64,000 bases of DNA. Source: Vibrio sp. 16 (GTDB lineage: Bacteria > Pseudomonadota > Gammaproteobacteria > Enterobacterales > Vibrionaceae). The stretch spans positions 1,426,001-1,490,000 of the forward strand of contig NZ_OY808998.1 in assembly GCF_963681195.1 (NCBI RefSeq). Reading direction: 5' to 3'. The notes beneath the pieces are model-generated. The model worked only from the letters and a program-made list of their open reading frames with translations, made no database searches and was not told where the DNA came from. The position numbers and the translations under genes are program-made. Positions within the stretch are counted from its first letter, which is position 1. The number at the start of each line of letters is the position of its first letter. Positions 55,317 to 63,228 of the stretch are shown piece by piece.

Positions 55317-55382
55317 TTGTGTGATCAAATTCTGCCTGATGGATTTGGTCAACCCCCGATTGATTTGTATCTGATTCGATAC

Positions 55383-55418
55383 GCGGCATTGATGTTAATC
55401 ATCAATGCCGCTTTTTTA
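55383..55418 (+). terminator. Terminator after the DUF1097 gene
   Basis: Twelve-bp stem GCGGCATTGATG / CATCAATGCCGC, 5-nt loop, then seven-base pyrimidine run. The run covers the stop codon (55416-55418) of the gene on the other strand. Confidence 0.85.
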
Positions 55419-57044
55419 TGTGTTGCCGTTGGCCATGGTAACCACACGTTTTAACGTCCAGCGAAGCAGTAGTGGAATGCACTCATTACCTAACTCTTCA
55501 CAGTGGCTCACTATCGCCAGTGCTAAGTCAGGTTTTGCGTATTTTTTCAGTACCTTGGTGACCACTTTTTTGGCGGGAATAGGGTGATCCGCGGGGATAT
55601 GTACCATCTGTTTGAAGAAGGTCTCGAATCCATTATTGTAGAGAAAATGTTCAATGTCTCTATCAGGCAGTTCTGTCAGACGATGACGCTCTTGATCATT
55701 ACCCAGCAGAGCTCGAACCGCTGTGGAGTATTTTTTCCCTGCAGCATCACCGTCGGTGACAACATGCCAGTCGATACCGAAAGCCTTCGCAACTTTAAGC
55801 AATGACTTCAATCCCGATTGGGCAAACTCGATAATCTGAACTCCTTCCGCGGCAAGGTTATAACCACACTGATTGGCAAGTTCGTTAAACAGCCAAACTT
55901 CTGTTTCTCCCTCTACTAACAGCCAACAACGTGCGAATAAGGCGCCAGAACGATGGAAACGGATATGAAAGCCAATTCGACGAAGCTCATCACGACTTAA
56001 CCCGTGATCCGGCAGTGACGTGGTGATCGTCTTGTCTGATTGGCGAACAAGTCGGCGTATAGAGTGAAGCGGCACTTGACCAAGAAGTTCGCCACTGTTT
56101 GTGGTGAGAATTTTCTGCATTGGCAGCAGTTGAAGCAATCCCCATGCGCGAGCAAGGTGGGTAGGATGAAGGCGACCTTCAGGATCTTCAATGATCAACA
56201 GTGGTCGCGCACATCGGCGCAACTGATTTGGTCCTTTCGCTTGCAGGTAGGCATTGAGCAAGCCCATGAAAAGTAGCCGAGTTTGTTTGTCGTTTTCTTC
56301 AACCACTTGCGATAAACGCTTGTTGCTCGTTGTACTGTTGAAGAAGATCCCATCTCGCTGCTTACGAAGGTTTTTTCTGGTGTTCGATTTGAACGAGAAG
56401 TAATGGTCGACCAAAATACCCATCGAGTTGAGGCTACTTTTCATTTCGCCTTTATTCACGTGGCCAGGTATCGCCATCAGACGTCGGCAAGTATTGTTGA
56501 TGCGCTTTTCGATACGAACATTGTTATCGCCATTTGAGCCAATAGGGCGTTCAAAACGTCGAGAATCCTTAAGGCGAATAACAGGGTGAAGTGTCATCAG
56601 TTCTTGCGCGAGTTTTTCCGAGTGGTGCAACTGCTTTGGGTTGCCTTGCTCGTCAAGAAACGCATAGCGCGTATTGATCTCGTAGCCGTCACGACTTGCA
56701 CTCAACCGATAAATGATTCGATTTTTCCCTTGATCGTCTTTGATCCAAACGGGCTTTAACTTTCTATAACGACCTGAGTTCACCTCATGTTTATCGGTGG
56801 ACACCAAACTCAACACAATTTGTAGGTGTTGGCTTTGAGGATGAGCAATCGAATAGTCGACGTGGAAGTCGGTCATCTCAAATTGATAGGGAATGCCCTC
56901 AGAAGGCAGGGCGACGGACAGGGCATCTAACAGGGACGATTTACCCCAAGTATTTTCGCCGATTAATGTGGTGAGTTCATCAAAGGCGATAGAGAGCCTT
57001 TTGATTCCACGAAAGCCAGAAATTTCAATTCGTTCTAGCTGCAT
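55416..57044 (-). CDS. ybjD: OLD-family ATP-dependent nuclease (YbjD-like)
   Basis: A 542-residue protein with an N-terminal SMC/ABC-type ATPase part (GFRGIKRLSIAF; Walker A variant GENTWGKSSLLDAL at about 29-42; Walker B LLIIEDPEGRLHP near 280) and a C-terminal Toprim domain (LLVEGETEVWLFNELANQ near 375; VVTDGDAAGKKY near 425). OLD nucleases nick and degrade DNA, and some take part in phage defence, but the E. coli YbjD type is chromosomal and not assigned. It has no defence neighbours. Confidence 0.9.
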   Translation of the reverse strand: MQLERIEISGFRGIKRLSIAFDELTTLIGENTWGKSSLLDALSVALPSEGIPYQFEMTDFHVDYSIAHPQSQHLQIVLSLVSTDKHEVNSGRYRKLKPVWIKDDQGKNRIIYRLSASRDGYEINTRYAFLDEQGNPKQLHHSEKLAQELMTLHPVIRLKDSRRFERPIGSNGDNNVRIEKRINNTCRRLMAIPGHVNKGEMKSSLNSMGILVDHYFSFKSNTRKNLRKQRDGIFFNSTTSNKRLSQVVEENDKQTRLLFMGLLNAYLQAKGPNQLRRCARPLLIIEDPEGRLHPTHLARAWGLLQLLPMQKILTTNSGELLGQVPLHSIRRLVRQSDKTITTSLPDHGLSRDELRRIGFHIRFHRSGALFARCWLLVEGETEVWLFNELANQCGYNLAAEGVQIIEFAQSGLKSLLKVAKAFGIDWHVVTDGDAAGKKYSTAVRALLGNDQERHRLTELPDRDIEHFLYNNGFETFFKQMVHIPADHPIPAKKVVTKVLKKYAKPDLALAIVSHCEELGNECIPLLLRWTLKRVVTMANGNT

Positions 57045-57275
57045 ATAGTGACTCCGTATGAGCTATTTCTCATTAAGCATAATAGAAAAATGCCGAATAA
57101 GCAGAAGGTTAGCTCACACTCTTGGATTAATGACCAGTAATTCATAAGGTTAGCGCCTTGATGAAGTTCATAATAAACGATGTATCAGAAATGGTGTTTT
57201 CAATAAAAATGTGAAAGTTAATGAATTTGTCACATGGGATGCGTTAGGATGTAGCTGAAAAGAGAGAATGAAAAT

Positions 57276-59027
57276 ATGACAGATAAAAACAATAAGCCGG
57301 CGAGAATCAAGCTGGCACACATCAACGATACGCACTCCTATTTTGAACCAACTTCACTACAGCTTACCCTGCATGTCGAAGGCCAAGAGCTCGAGCCCTA
57401 CGTCAGTGCGGGTGGGTTTGCTCGCATTGCAACGAGGAAGCAACAGCTCGAGCAACTCGCGAAAGAGAATGATCAGCAGTTTATCTTTCTTCATGCGGGT
57501 GATTGCTTCCAAGGTACGCTCTATTTTTCTTTGTTTAAAGGCGAAGCTAACGCAACCATGTTAAACGCGCTAAACATCGATGCGATGGCGTTAGGCAACC
57601 ATGAGCTTGATATGGGAAACCTTCCCGTTGCCCAGTTTGCCCAACAAATCACTTTTCCTTTGTTGGCTGGTAATTGGGATTTGTCCAACGAGGATTCAGC
57701 GAAGAAACTTAGACTCAGCGATAACGCCAAAGTGTTTTCGTATGATCCAAGCGTTCAAGCAGCAAGGTGGATCGTCAAGTATGCACAAGAAGAACCTATT
57801 GCGATCTTTTCACTTGCGCTAGATAAAATGGCTGACATCTCAAACCCAGACGCCGACACACCTTTCGTTAGTGCTCGAAAAACGGCTATTGAGACGGTCG
57901 CTCAAATACAAAAGTCGGGGATCAATAAAATTATCCTACTTAGCCATATGGGTTACGAAGCGGATTTGGATATGGCGAACACCGTTGATGGAATTAGCCT
58001 CATCGTTGGCGGTCATAGCCACCGATTACAAGGGGATTTTTCTGGACTCGGTTTAAAAAAAGATGACCCATACGGCATTGAGATTAACGGAACGCGTGTT
58101 GTACAAGCTGGCTATCACGCATTAAGTATGGGCCACTGTGACATCGAGTTTGACGAGAGTGGTCACGTGATTCATTTCAGCGGTAAGAATGAACTGCTGC
58201 TTGGTCGAAGACTCTTTATTGACGCGAGTATGAGCGAAGTACGTGACGATGAGTGTTACGCGATCGCACGACGCTACGTTGATCAGCACCCAAATGTGCA
58301 CGTTTGTAAGAAAGACCCACATACGCAGGAGATTTTGTTGCAGCGGTACACCACGCAAGTGCGAAAACTGCAAAGTGACTATATCGCGTGCGCCAAACAT
58401 GCGCTTCGTCATGTACGCGTACCTGATGACACCGGAGCGAGTGAGCTAGCACCGTTGGTAGCGGAATCTTTTGCCTACACCATGAATGAAATGGGCTATG
58501 ACGTGGAGTTTGCCATTCATAACGCGGGTGGAGTGCGTACATCGCTCAATCCTGGTGATATCTCTGTGGCAGACATCGCGGGTAAACTGTTGCCCTTTGC
58601 CGTACCCATTGGTGTTTACGAGCTCAAAGGGAAAGACATTGCCGCCACTTTAGAAGGGGCGATCAACAATGCATTGAACAATGGGGTAGAAGGAACGGGT
58701 GACGGCTCATACCCCTACACATATAACTTGAGTTATGACTACGATTCAATGGCGCCTATTGGCCAGCGCATCCACAATTTGGCGATTTATTCGGCGACAA
58801 ATGGATGGCAAGCGGTTGAAAGAGAACGCTATTACCGAGGCACGTCGTCAGCGTATACCATGAAAGGGAAAGAAGGCTACGAGGCCATTCAAAACATGAA
58901 AGGCGAGGGAACAGTCACGGATCGTTCTATGGCGGATTGTTTTATTGCTTTGCTAACTGAGCATCCCGAAACGATAAATCGCACCAAGTCTGCTACCAAG
59001 CACAATGCATGGCATAAAGGTTGCTAA
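57276..59027 (+). CDS. 5'-nucleotidase/UshA-like metallophosphatase without signal peptide
   Basis: A 583-residue two-domain enzyme. The metallophosphatase domain (about 10-330) shows AHINDTHSYFEP, HAGDCFQG, LGNHELDMG and VGGHSH. The 5'-nucleotidase C-terminal domain (about 370-540) shows NAGGVRTSLNPGDIS and the stacking-type YPYTYNLSYDYD. Most relatives are periplasmic, yet this one starts MTDKNNKPARIKLAHIN with no signal, and an upstream in-frame stop (57252-57254) excludes an extension. It is probably cytoplasmic, or exported by another route. Confidence 0.88.
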   Translation: MTDKNNKPARIKLAHINDTHSYFEPTSLQLTLHVEGQELEPYVSAGGFARIATRKQQLEQLAKENDQQFIFLHAGDCFQGTLYFSLFKGEANATMLNALNIDAMALGNHELDMGNLPVAQFAQQITFPLLAGNWDLSNEDSAKKLRLSDNAKVFSYDPSVQAARWIVKYAQEEPIAIFSLALDKMADISNPDADTPFVSARKTAIETVAQIQKSGINKIILLSHMGYEADLDMANTVDGISLIVGGHSHRLQGDFSGLGLKKDDPYGIEINGTRVVQAGYHALSMGHCDIEFDESGHVIHFSGKNELLLGRRLFIDASMSEVRDDECYAIARRYVDQHPNVHVCKKDPHTQEILLQRYTTQVRKLQSDYIACAKHALRHVRVPDDTGASELAPLVAESFAYTMNEMGYDVEFAIHNAGGVRTSLNPGDISVADIAGKLLPFAVPIGVYELKGKDIAATLEGAINNALNNGVEGTGDGSYPYTYNLSYDYDSMAPIGQRIHNLAIYSATNGWQAVERERYYRGTSSAYTMKGKEGYEAIQNMKGEGTVTDRSMADCFIALLTEHPETINRTKSATKHNAWHKGC

Positions 59028-59069
59028 TGACTTACTGATTGTTGATTGTTCAACAGCCAGGGGGAAATC

Positions 59070-59162
59070 ATGTGGAAAGACTGGATTGACGTAGCGGTCG
59101 TTATCAGTTGGGTTGGTGTTTGGTCTGCTTTGGTCTATTTTATCCCAATGTCAGGCGTTTAG
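59070..59162 (+). CDS. Orphan 30-residue membrane peptide
   Basis: Begins MWKDWIDVAVVISWVGVW, continues with hydrophobic and aromatic residues (SALVYFIPMSGV) and is predicted to span the membrane once. AGGGGGAA lies a few bases before the ATG and a good terminator (59185-59211) follows 22 nt after the stop, so it has a complete small gene layout. It is 42 nt after the 5'-nucleotidase gene and may be its last cistron. I know no family. Confidence 0.55.
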   Translation: MWKDWIDVAVVISWVGVWSALVYFIPMSGV

Positions 59163-59184
59163 AGCCAAAACCCCAGTATAAAAG

Positions 59185-59211
59185 GGAGCAAATAATATTT
59201 GCTCCTTTTTT
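59185..59211 (+). terminator. Terminator after the small peptide gene
   Basis: GGAGCAAAT / ATTTGCTCC stem with a 3-nt loop, followed by six T. Confidence 0.85.
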
Positions 59212-59254
59212 GATTTTTTTACTAGACGAGGCGCTCAAGCAGGCATACAATCCG

Positions 59255-59470
59255 CGCTGTTTGGGGAGTAGTCGCCTCTGGTTTACTTATCGTCATCTCG
59301 TTAGGAAATCTCCTATCCGGTAAGTATAAATGGTGTTGAAATGTCTGTTTCAATTCACCATTTCGACGAGACCAACGTAATCAAATATTCTACGCCATTG
59401 AATCGGTGTAGGTTGTTTTGTTTGCGGTGGGTTCGTCTATTACTTCTCGATCCCTCCGCCTTTGGAGGTA
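59255..59470 (+). promoter_or_regulatory. yybP-ykoY-type (manganese) riboswitch leader of the TerC/Alx gene
   Basis: A leader of about 200 nt begins with the hallmark TTGGGGAGTAG (59261-59271), then ATCGTCATCTCG and GACGAGACCAACG (59363-59376), the conserved pieces of this RNA class. Its 3' end forms CCTCC (59453-59457) / GGAGG (59464-59468), pairing with the ribosome binding site four bases before the start codon. This predicts metal-dependent translation control, as for E. coli alx. Exact ends are approximate. Confidence 0.75.
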
Positions 59471-59472
59471 AC

Positions 59473-60429
59473 ATGACCCCTTCTACATACATCGGCTTCG
59501 CACTATTAACTCTGACCATGGTTGCATTAGATATTTGGCAAACCCGTGGCGGGAACGTGACGATCAAAAAAGCCGCCGTTTGGAGTATCTTCTGGTTTTT
59601 ACTCGCATTCTTGTTCGCTGCGAGCATTTATTTTTTCTGGGACTTTTATGCACCAGACAGTGCTTACAGCGCTGAAAAAGCGACCGTTTCATTTCTAACG
59701 GGTTATTTGCTTGAGAAATCTCTGAGCGTCGATAACTTATTCGTTTTTGCGATTATCTTCCATCAATACCTGGTGCCTGAGCACTTGCGTCCAAGAGCTT
59801 TGCTGTGGGGCGTAATCGGCGCTTTGATTTTACGTGCCATCATGATCGCTGTGGGCGCTCAGTTACTCGCGCAATACCATTGGTTATTGTATGTATTTGC
59901 GCTGTTCTTAATCTGGACGGGTATACAACTCGCTCGCGATAAAGGCGAGGAAGAAGTCAATCCGCTGCCAGAAAAGCTAATCCGCAAGTTCGCTTCTGTG
60001 ACTGATGATTTTCGAGGCAACGCATTAACTGTTGTTGAAGGCGGTAAACGTTGGTTGACGCCTATGGCGATTGTAATTGGTGTGATCGCGTTTATGGACG
60101 TAATGTTCGCGCTAGACTCAATACCAGCGATTTTTGCGGTAACACGAGAGCCGTTCCTTGTGCTGGCTGCCAACGTGTTTGCGTTGCTAGGTTTGCGCTC
60201 ACTGTACTTTGTTTTGCAGGGGATGATGGATAAGTTTATCTATTTGAAACCTGCGCTTTCATTCATCATGGTGTTTATTGGTATCAAGATGATGCTTGTC
60301 GGTTCGGCTTGGGAAATTCCAACTCCTGTATCGTTATTAGTGCTTCTGGTGACCATGACCATAGCAGTGATTGCATCCGTGATGAAGAAACGAAAACAGC
60401 AGCTGCCATCCGAACTAACTATCAGATAA
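59473..60429 (+). CDS. alx: TerC-family manganese exporter (Alx)
   Basis: A 318-residue integral membrane protein with about nine spans. TerC/Alx motifs are visible: EKSLSVDNLFVFAIIF with the conserved acidic residue, and the second VIAFMDVMFALDSIPAIFA. E. coli Alx exports manganese under the control of a riboswitch of the same class as the one found upstream. The start at 59473 follows GGAGG; an upstream in-frame ATG at 59341 lies inside the leader and is not used. A hairpin lies 120 nt after the stop. Confidence 0.92.
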   Translation: MTPSTYIGFALLTLTMVALDIWQTRGGNVTIKKAAVWSIFWFLLAFLFAASIYFFWDFYAPDSAYSAEKATVSFLTGYLLEKSLSVDNLFVFAIIFHQYLVPEHLRPRALLWGVIGALILRAIMIAVGAQLLAQYHWLLYVFALFLIWTGIQLARDKGEEEVNPLPEKLIRKFASVTDDFRGNALTVVEGGKRWLTPMAIVIGVIAFMDVMFALDSIPAIFAVTREPFLVLAANVFALLGLRSLYFVLQGMMDKFIYLKPALSFIMVFIGIKMMLVGSAWEIPTPVSLLVLLVTMTIAVIASVMKKRKQQLPSELTIR

Positions 60430-60550
60430 TTAATCTAATTGTCTGCCAAACAAGTTCGACGATTTTAATCAGTGAAAGTGTAAAAGTTTTGTGAATAAAA
60501 AACGTGCACATCTACGCTGGTGAAATATTAAGTCGAAAAAAATGGGTATT

Positions 60551-60579
60551 TATGCGCAAAATTGCCGGTTTTGCGCATA
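60551..60579. repeat. 11-bp perfect inverted repeat after alx
   Basis: TATGCGCAAAA / TTTTGCGCATA with a 7-nt spacer in the 290-nt gap between alx and the next gene. It has only a short T-stretch after it, so it is either a weak terminator for alx or an operator for the downstream small gene. Confidence 0.6.
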
Positions 60580-60719
60580 GTTTTAAAAGTCAATTGTTAT
60601 GGTGTTGTTTTATTAGAAAAACTTATCTGAAAGTCGAAAGTTTTTCATTTTTTGGTGTGTAAATTATTGCTTATTATTAGCCCATCGAAACGAATTAAAC
60701 GATTTATAGAGAGGCAATC

Positions 60720-60908
60720 ATGGCACAAGCAATGCAGATCGGCACAATTAACGCTCCTATCTCTATGGATAAAAAAACCTACGCGGTTTCTTTCAAAGGA
60801 TTGATTGCACACCTATTAGATATTCTATTCACAGATAATACTCCTCGCGCGTACTACGCGAACGATTTATCTGGCCACATTCAAAAAGATATTGGCTTGA
60901 ATCGCTAA
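60720..60908 (+). CDS. Small DUF1127-like protein
   Basis: A 62-residue soluble protein. The C-terminal end (YYANDLSGHIQKDIGLNR) resembles the L..DIGL(S/T)R finish of DUF1127 proteins, several of which bind RNA and affect stress or motility in other bacteria. The N-terminal half is not typical, so the assignment is tentative. GAGAGG lies seven bases before the ATG. A strong terminator follows. Confidence 0.65.
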   Translation: MAQAMQIGTINAPISMDKKTYAVSFKGLIAHLLDILFTDNTPRAYYANDLSGHIQKDIGLNR

Positions 60909-60930
60909 TCTAACAGGCTCTAAAAAACGT

Positions 60931-60961
60931 AAGCGCTGGCAGTGATGTCAGCGCTTTTTTT
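60931..60961 (+). terminator. Terminator of the DUF1127-like gene
   Basis: AAGCGCTG / CAGCGCTT stem followed by a T-run. Confidence 0.85.
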
Positions 60962-61102
60962 GTGCCTTGTGAAATGGACACCCTGCATAAACGGTCTTTT
61001 TGAATACAGAGCAAACACTGCGCTTAGAAACATCCAGCTTGTTTACAGGTTTGGTCACCTATGGGCAGTTGAGAATGTTGAATGTGAACAATGGAGCCGA
61101 TT

Positions 61103-61801
61103 ATGCACTCGTTACTTGCCATCTCGATAGCGTCCAGTTTGTCAGCGGGGCAAATTTGGATCCACGAAGGACAACCCGCTCAAGTGGTTGAGCTATTTAC
61201 GTCTGAGGGGTGTTCCAGTTGTCCACCCGCCGATCGTTATCTATCAAAGCTAGAAAATAGTGAAGGGCTTTGGACATCGATTATTCCCATCGCGTATCAC
61301 GTCGACTATTGGGACCATCTAGGTTGGAAAGATAAGTTCGCAAAGCCAGAGTACTCTCAGTTGCAACGTCTTTACTATGCGTATGACTTGGTTGGAAGCG
61401 TCTACACGCCCGGTTTTGTGGTTGATGGTCGAGAGTGGCGTGGATTTTTCAACTGGGTGAATCGTGAATTACCGGCTGCGACGCCACGCGAATCACAACG
61501 ATTAAAACTGATTCGCAAAGGCAATACGTTCTCTCTACAGTTTGATAAAGCAGGCAGCTTTGATGCCACGCTGGTATTTTTGGCCAACAACCAGTACACG
61601 CAGGTTCAACGTGGTGAGAATAGAGGACGTAAGTTGGAACACGACTTTATTGCGGTCAAGAGAATGCAGCAGCGGTCAACGGATGGTAAATGGGAGTTTG
61701 AAGCTCAGTTGCCGTTGGAAACGATTGATGCAGTGGCTGCATGGGTGAGTGAACCGGGGCGGTTTGAGCATATCCAAACTGTGGCGGGCAAAATAGAATA
61801 A
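61103..61801 (+). CDS. DUF1223 thioredoxin-like secreted protein
   Basis: A 232-residue protein with a short signal peptide (SLLAISIASSLSAG) and the DUF1223 opening VVELFTSEGCSSCPPADRYLSKL; the CSSC pair sits at a thioredoxin-fold position (about residues 39-42). The next conserved segment is HVDYWDHLGWKD. It is probably periplasmic and may have redox activity, but this is unproven. GGAG before the ATG at 61103 supports this start rather than 61091. Confidence 0.88.
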   Translation: MHSLLAISIASSLSAGQIWIHEGQPAQVVELFTSEGCSSCPPADRYLSKLENSEGLWTSIIPIAYHVDYWDHLGWKDKFAKPEYSQLQRLYYAYDLVGSVYTPGFVVDGREWRGFFNWVNRELPAATPRESQRLKLIRKGNTFSLQFDKAGSFDATLVFLANNQYTQVQRGENRGRKLEHDFIAVKRMQQRSTDGKWEFEAQLPLETIDAVAAWVSEPGRFEHIQTVAGKIE

Positions 61802-61809
61802 TCAGCTCA

Positions 61810-61831
61810 AAGAGCCCATTTCTGGGCTCTT
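61810..61831. terminator. Weak bidirectional terminator
   Basis: AAGAGCCCA / TGGGCTCTT with a 4-nt loop between convergent stops; only a short T-run follows on either side. Confidence 0.6.
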
Positions 61832-61838
61832 GCTCTGA

Positions 61839-62264
61839 TTACTTGCGCATTGCGCACGCATAGGCAGTGGTGAAGGCTTGCTCTTGGTATTGTTTAAGTC
61901 CGGTATCTTTAAACGCAATCGCAAGGGGATTTCTCTTCAAGCTTTCCTTGATAGCCGTTGTTGAAACAAGCTCAACATGCAAGCCTTCAATCAGTTGAAT
62001 GATGGCTTCTAGTTTAAAACCAACGCTGCCACCTGCAAACTTACCCTTAGTTTGACGTTGGCGGATCATCACTTTATCCACTTGGTAGTCTTGCATCAGT
62101 TTCGCGAACGAAAACTGAAATTTCTTCAACTCTTCACCAGAATTCGCATCACCAATCGTCAGTTTTGCCACTCGGCAATCTGGCAAGTGAACAACACCTG
62201 ATGTGTTTTCTAGTAGACAAATAACGGCATCGTTGCCTTTTAGCTCTACGCCACAAATTTTCAT
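61839..62264 (-). CDS. DUF3010 family protein
   Basis: A 141-residue soluble protein matching DUF3010 from its first residues (MKICGVELKGNDAVICLLEN) to TAYACAM at the end; the fold may be RNase H-like, judging by the start and the KVMIRQRQTKGKFAGG strand. GAGGT lies just before the ATG at 62264; the frame is open further to 62402 but that part has no similarity. Function is unknown. Confidence 0.82.
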   Translation of the reverse strand: MKICGVELKGNDAVICLLENTSGVVHLPDCRVAKLTIGDANSGEELKKFQFSFAKLMQDYQVDKVMIRQRQTKGKFAGGSVGFKLEAIIQLIEGLHVELVSTTAIKESLKRNPLAIAFKDTGLKQYQEQAFTTAYACAMRK

Positions 62265-62418
62265 ATAAGTACCTCGGTTGGTTCCGATTGAGTATAACAG
62301 CCTGAAGCGAAGCGAGTTATTCAATATTGCACATTCGGGTATTAAATAATCGTCTCTTGCGTAAATCTTGTCTGAGTGGTTTATTAATAACCATATACTC
62401 AATTTATGGAGTCTGATT

Positions 62419-63201
62419 ATGTGTCGATGGCTAGCGTATCAAGGTCCGGCTATCTATTTGGATGAACTGGTTTATGAACCTGAGCACTCGCTTGTTCACC
62501 AAAGTTTGGAAGCGAGAAAAGCAGTGACGCGGGTAAATGCGGATGGTTTTGGTTTGGGTTGGTACACAGAGCGAGAAACACCAGGACAGTTCCATGAAGT
62601 GCTGCCAGCGTGGGGTGATGAGAACCTGCGGTCGCTGACACACCATATTCGCTCTCATCGGTTTATGGCACATGTGCGATCCTCAACTGGAACGCAGGTA
62701 TCGCGATCGAATTGCCATCCGTTTATCATCGATAATTGGATGTTTTTACACAATGGCCAAATCGGCGACTTTGAAAGGGTGAAGTTTGAGTTAGAACGGA
62801 TGCTTCCGGAGTCGCTCTATCTTCTTCGACGTGGGACAACCGACAGCGAGCTCCTCTTTTTATTGGCGTTGGCGAATGGATTAAAAAACGATCCTGTACA
62901 TGCACTCAAGCGCACCATTGATACTGTGCAGCAATGTTTAAACAATAAGTCTATTGAATCACCTTTCAAAGCCTCGATTTGTGTCTCTGATGGAAAGGCG
63001 TTTTGGGTGGTTCGTTACAGTACAGATGGTGAGCCGCCAACCATCTTCATTCGCAGTGATGATGAAAGTGTCGTGTTGGCGTCAGAGCCGTTAGAGAGCG
63101 GTAAAATGTGGAACAAGATCGAGCCTCAGACGATCAGTAAGATTCAGGGCTGTGAGCGTACGGTTTGGAACTTAACCGATATCACCAATCAACCCGCCTA
63201 A
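62419..63201 (+). CDS. Class II glutamine amidotransferase (YafJ/EgtC-like)
   Basis: A 260-residue N-terminal-nucleophile amidotransferase. Cys2 (MCRWLAYQG) would become the nucleophile after Met removal. Further pocket motifs: NADGFGLGWY, HVRSSTGTQVSRSNCHPF and MFLHNGQI. It is a single-domain protein without a synthetase partner, so its acceptor is unknown; relatives include EgtC and YafJ. The start at 62419 is required for Cys2 and is preceded by GGAG. Its stop overlaps a hairpin shared with the convergent gene. Confidence 0.88.
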   Translation: MCRWLAYQGPAIYLDELVYEPEHSLVHQSLEARKAVTRVNADGFGLGWYTERETPGQFHEVLPAWGDENLRSLTHHIRSHRFMAHVRSSTGTQVSRSNCHPFIIDNWMFLHNGQIGDFERVKFELERMLPESLYLLRRGTTDSELLFLLALANGLKNDPVHALKRTIDTVQQCLNNKSIESPFKASICVSDGKAFWVVRYSTDGEPPTIFIRSDDESVVLASEPLESGKMWNKIEPQTISKIQGCERTVWNLTDITNQPA

Positions 63202-63216
63202 AGACTAAGCGGGTTG
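63190..63216. repeat. Hairpin overlapping the amidotransferase stop
   Basis: CAACCCGC / GCGGGTTG with an 11-nt loop between convergent genes. It has no T-run, so it may slow or end transcription only weakly. Confidence 0.45.
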
Positions 63217-63228
63217 ATAGATGTTTTG

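Noticed and set aside
55416..57044. A phage-defence island around the OLD-family nuclease
   Set aside because: The gene is the chromosomal YbjD type, with housekeeping genes on both sides and no reverse transcriptase, Gabija helicase, toxin or mobility gene nearby.
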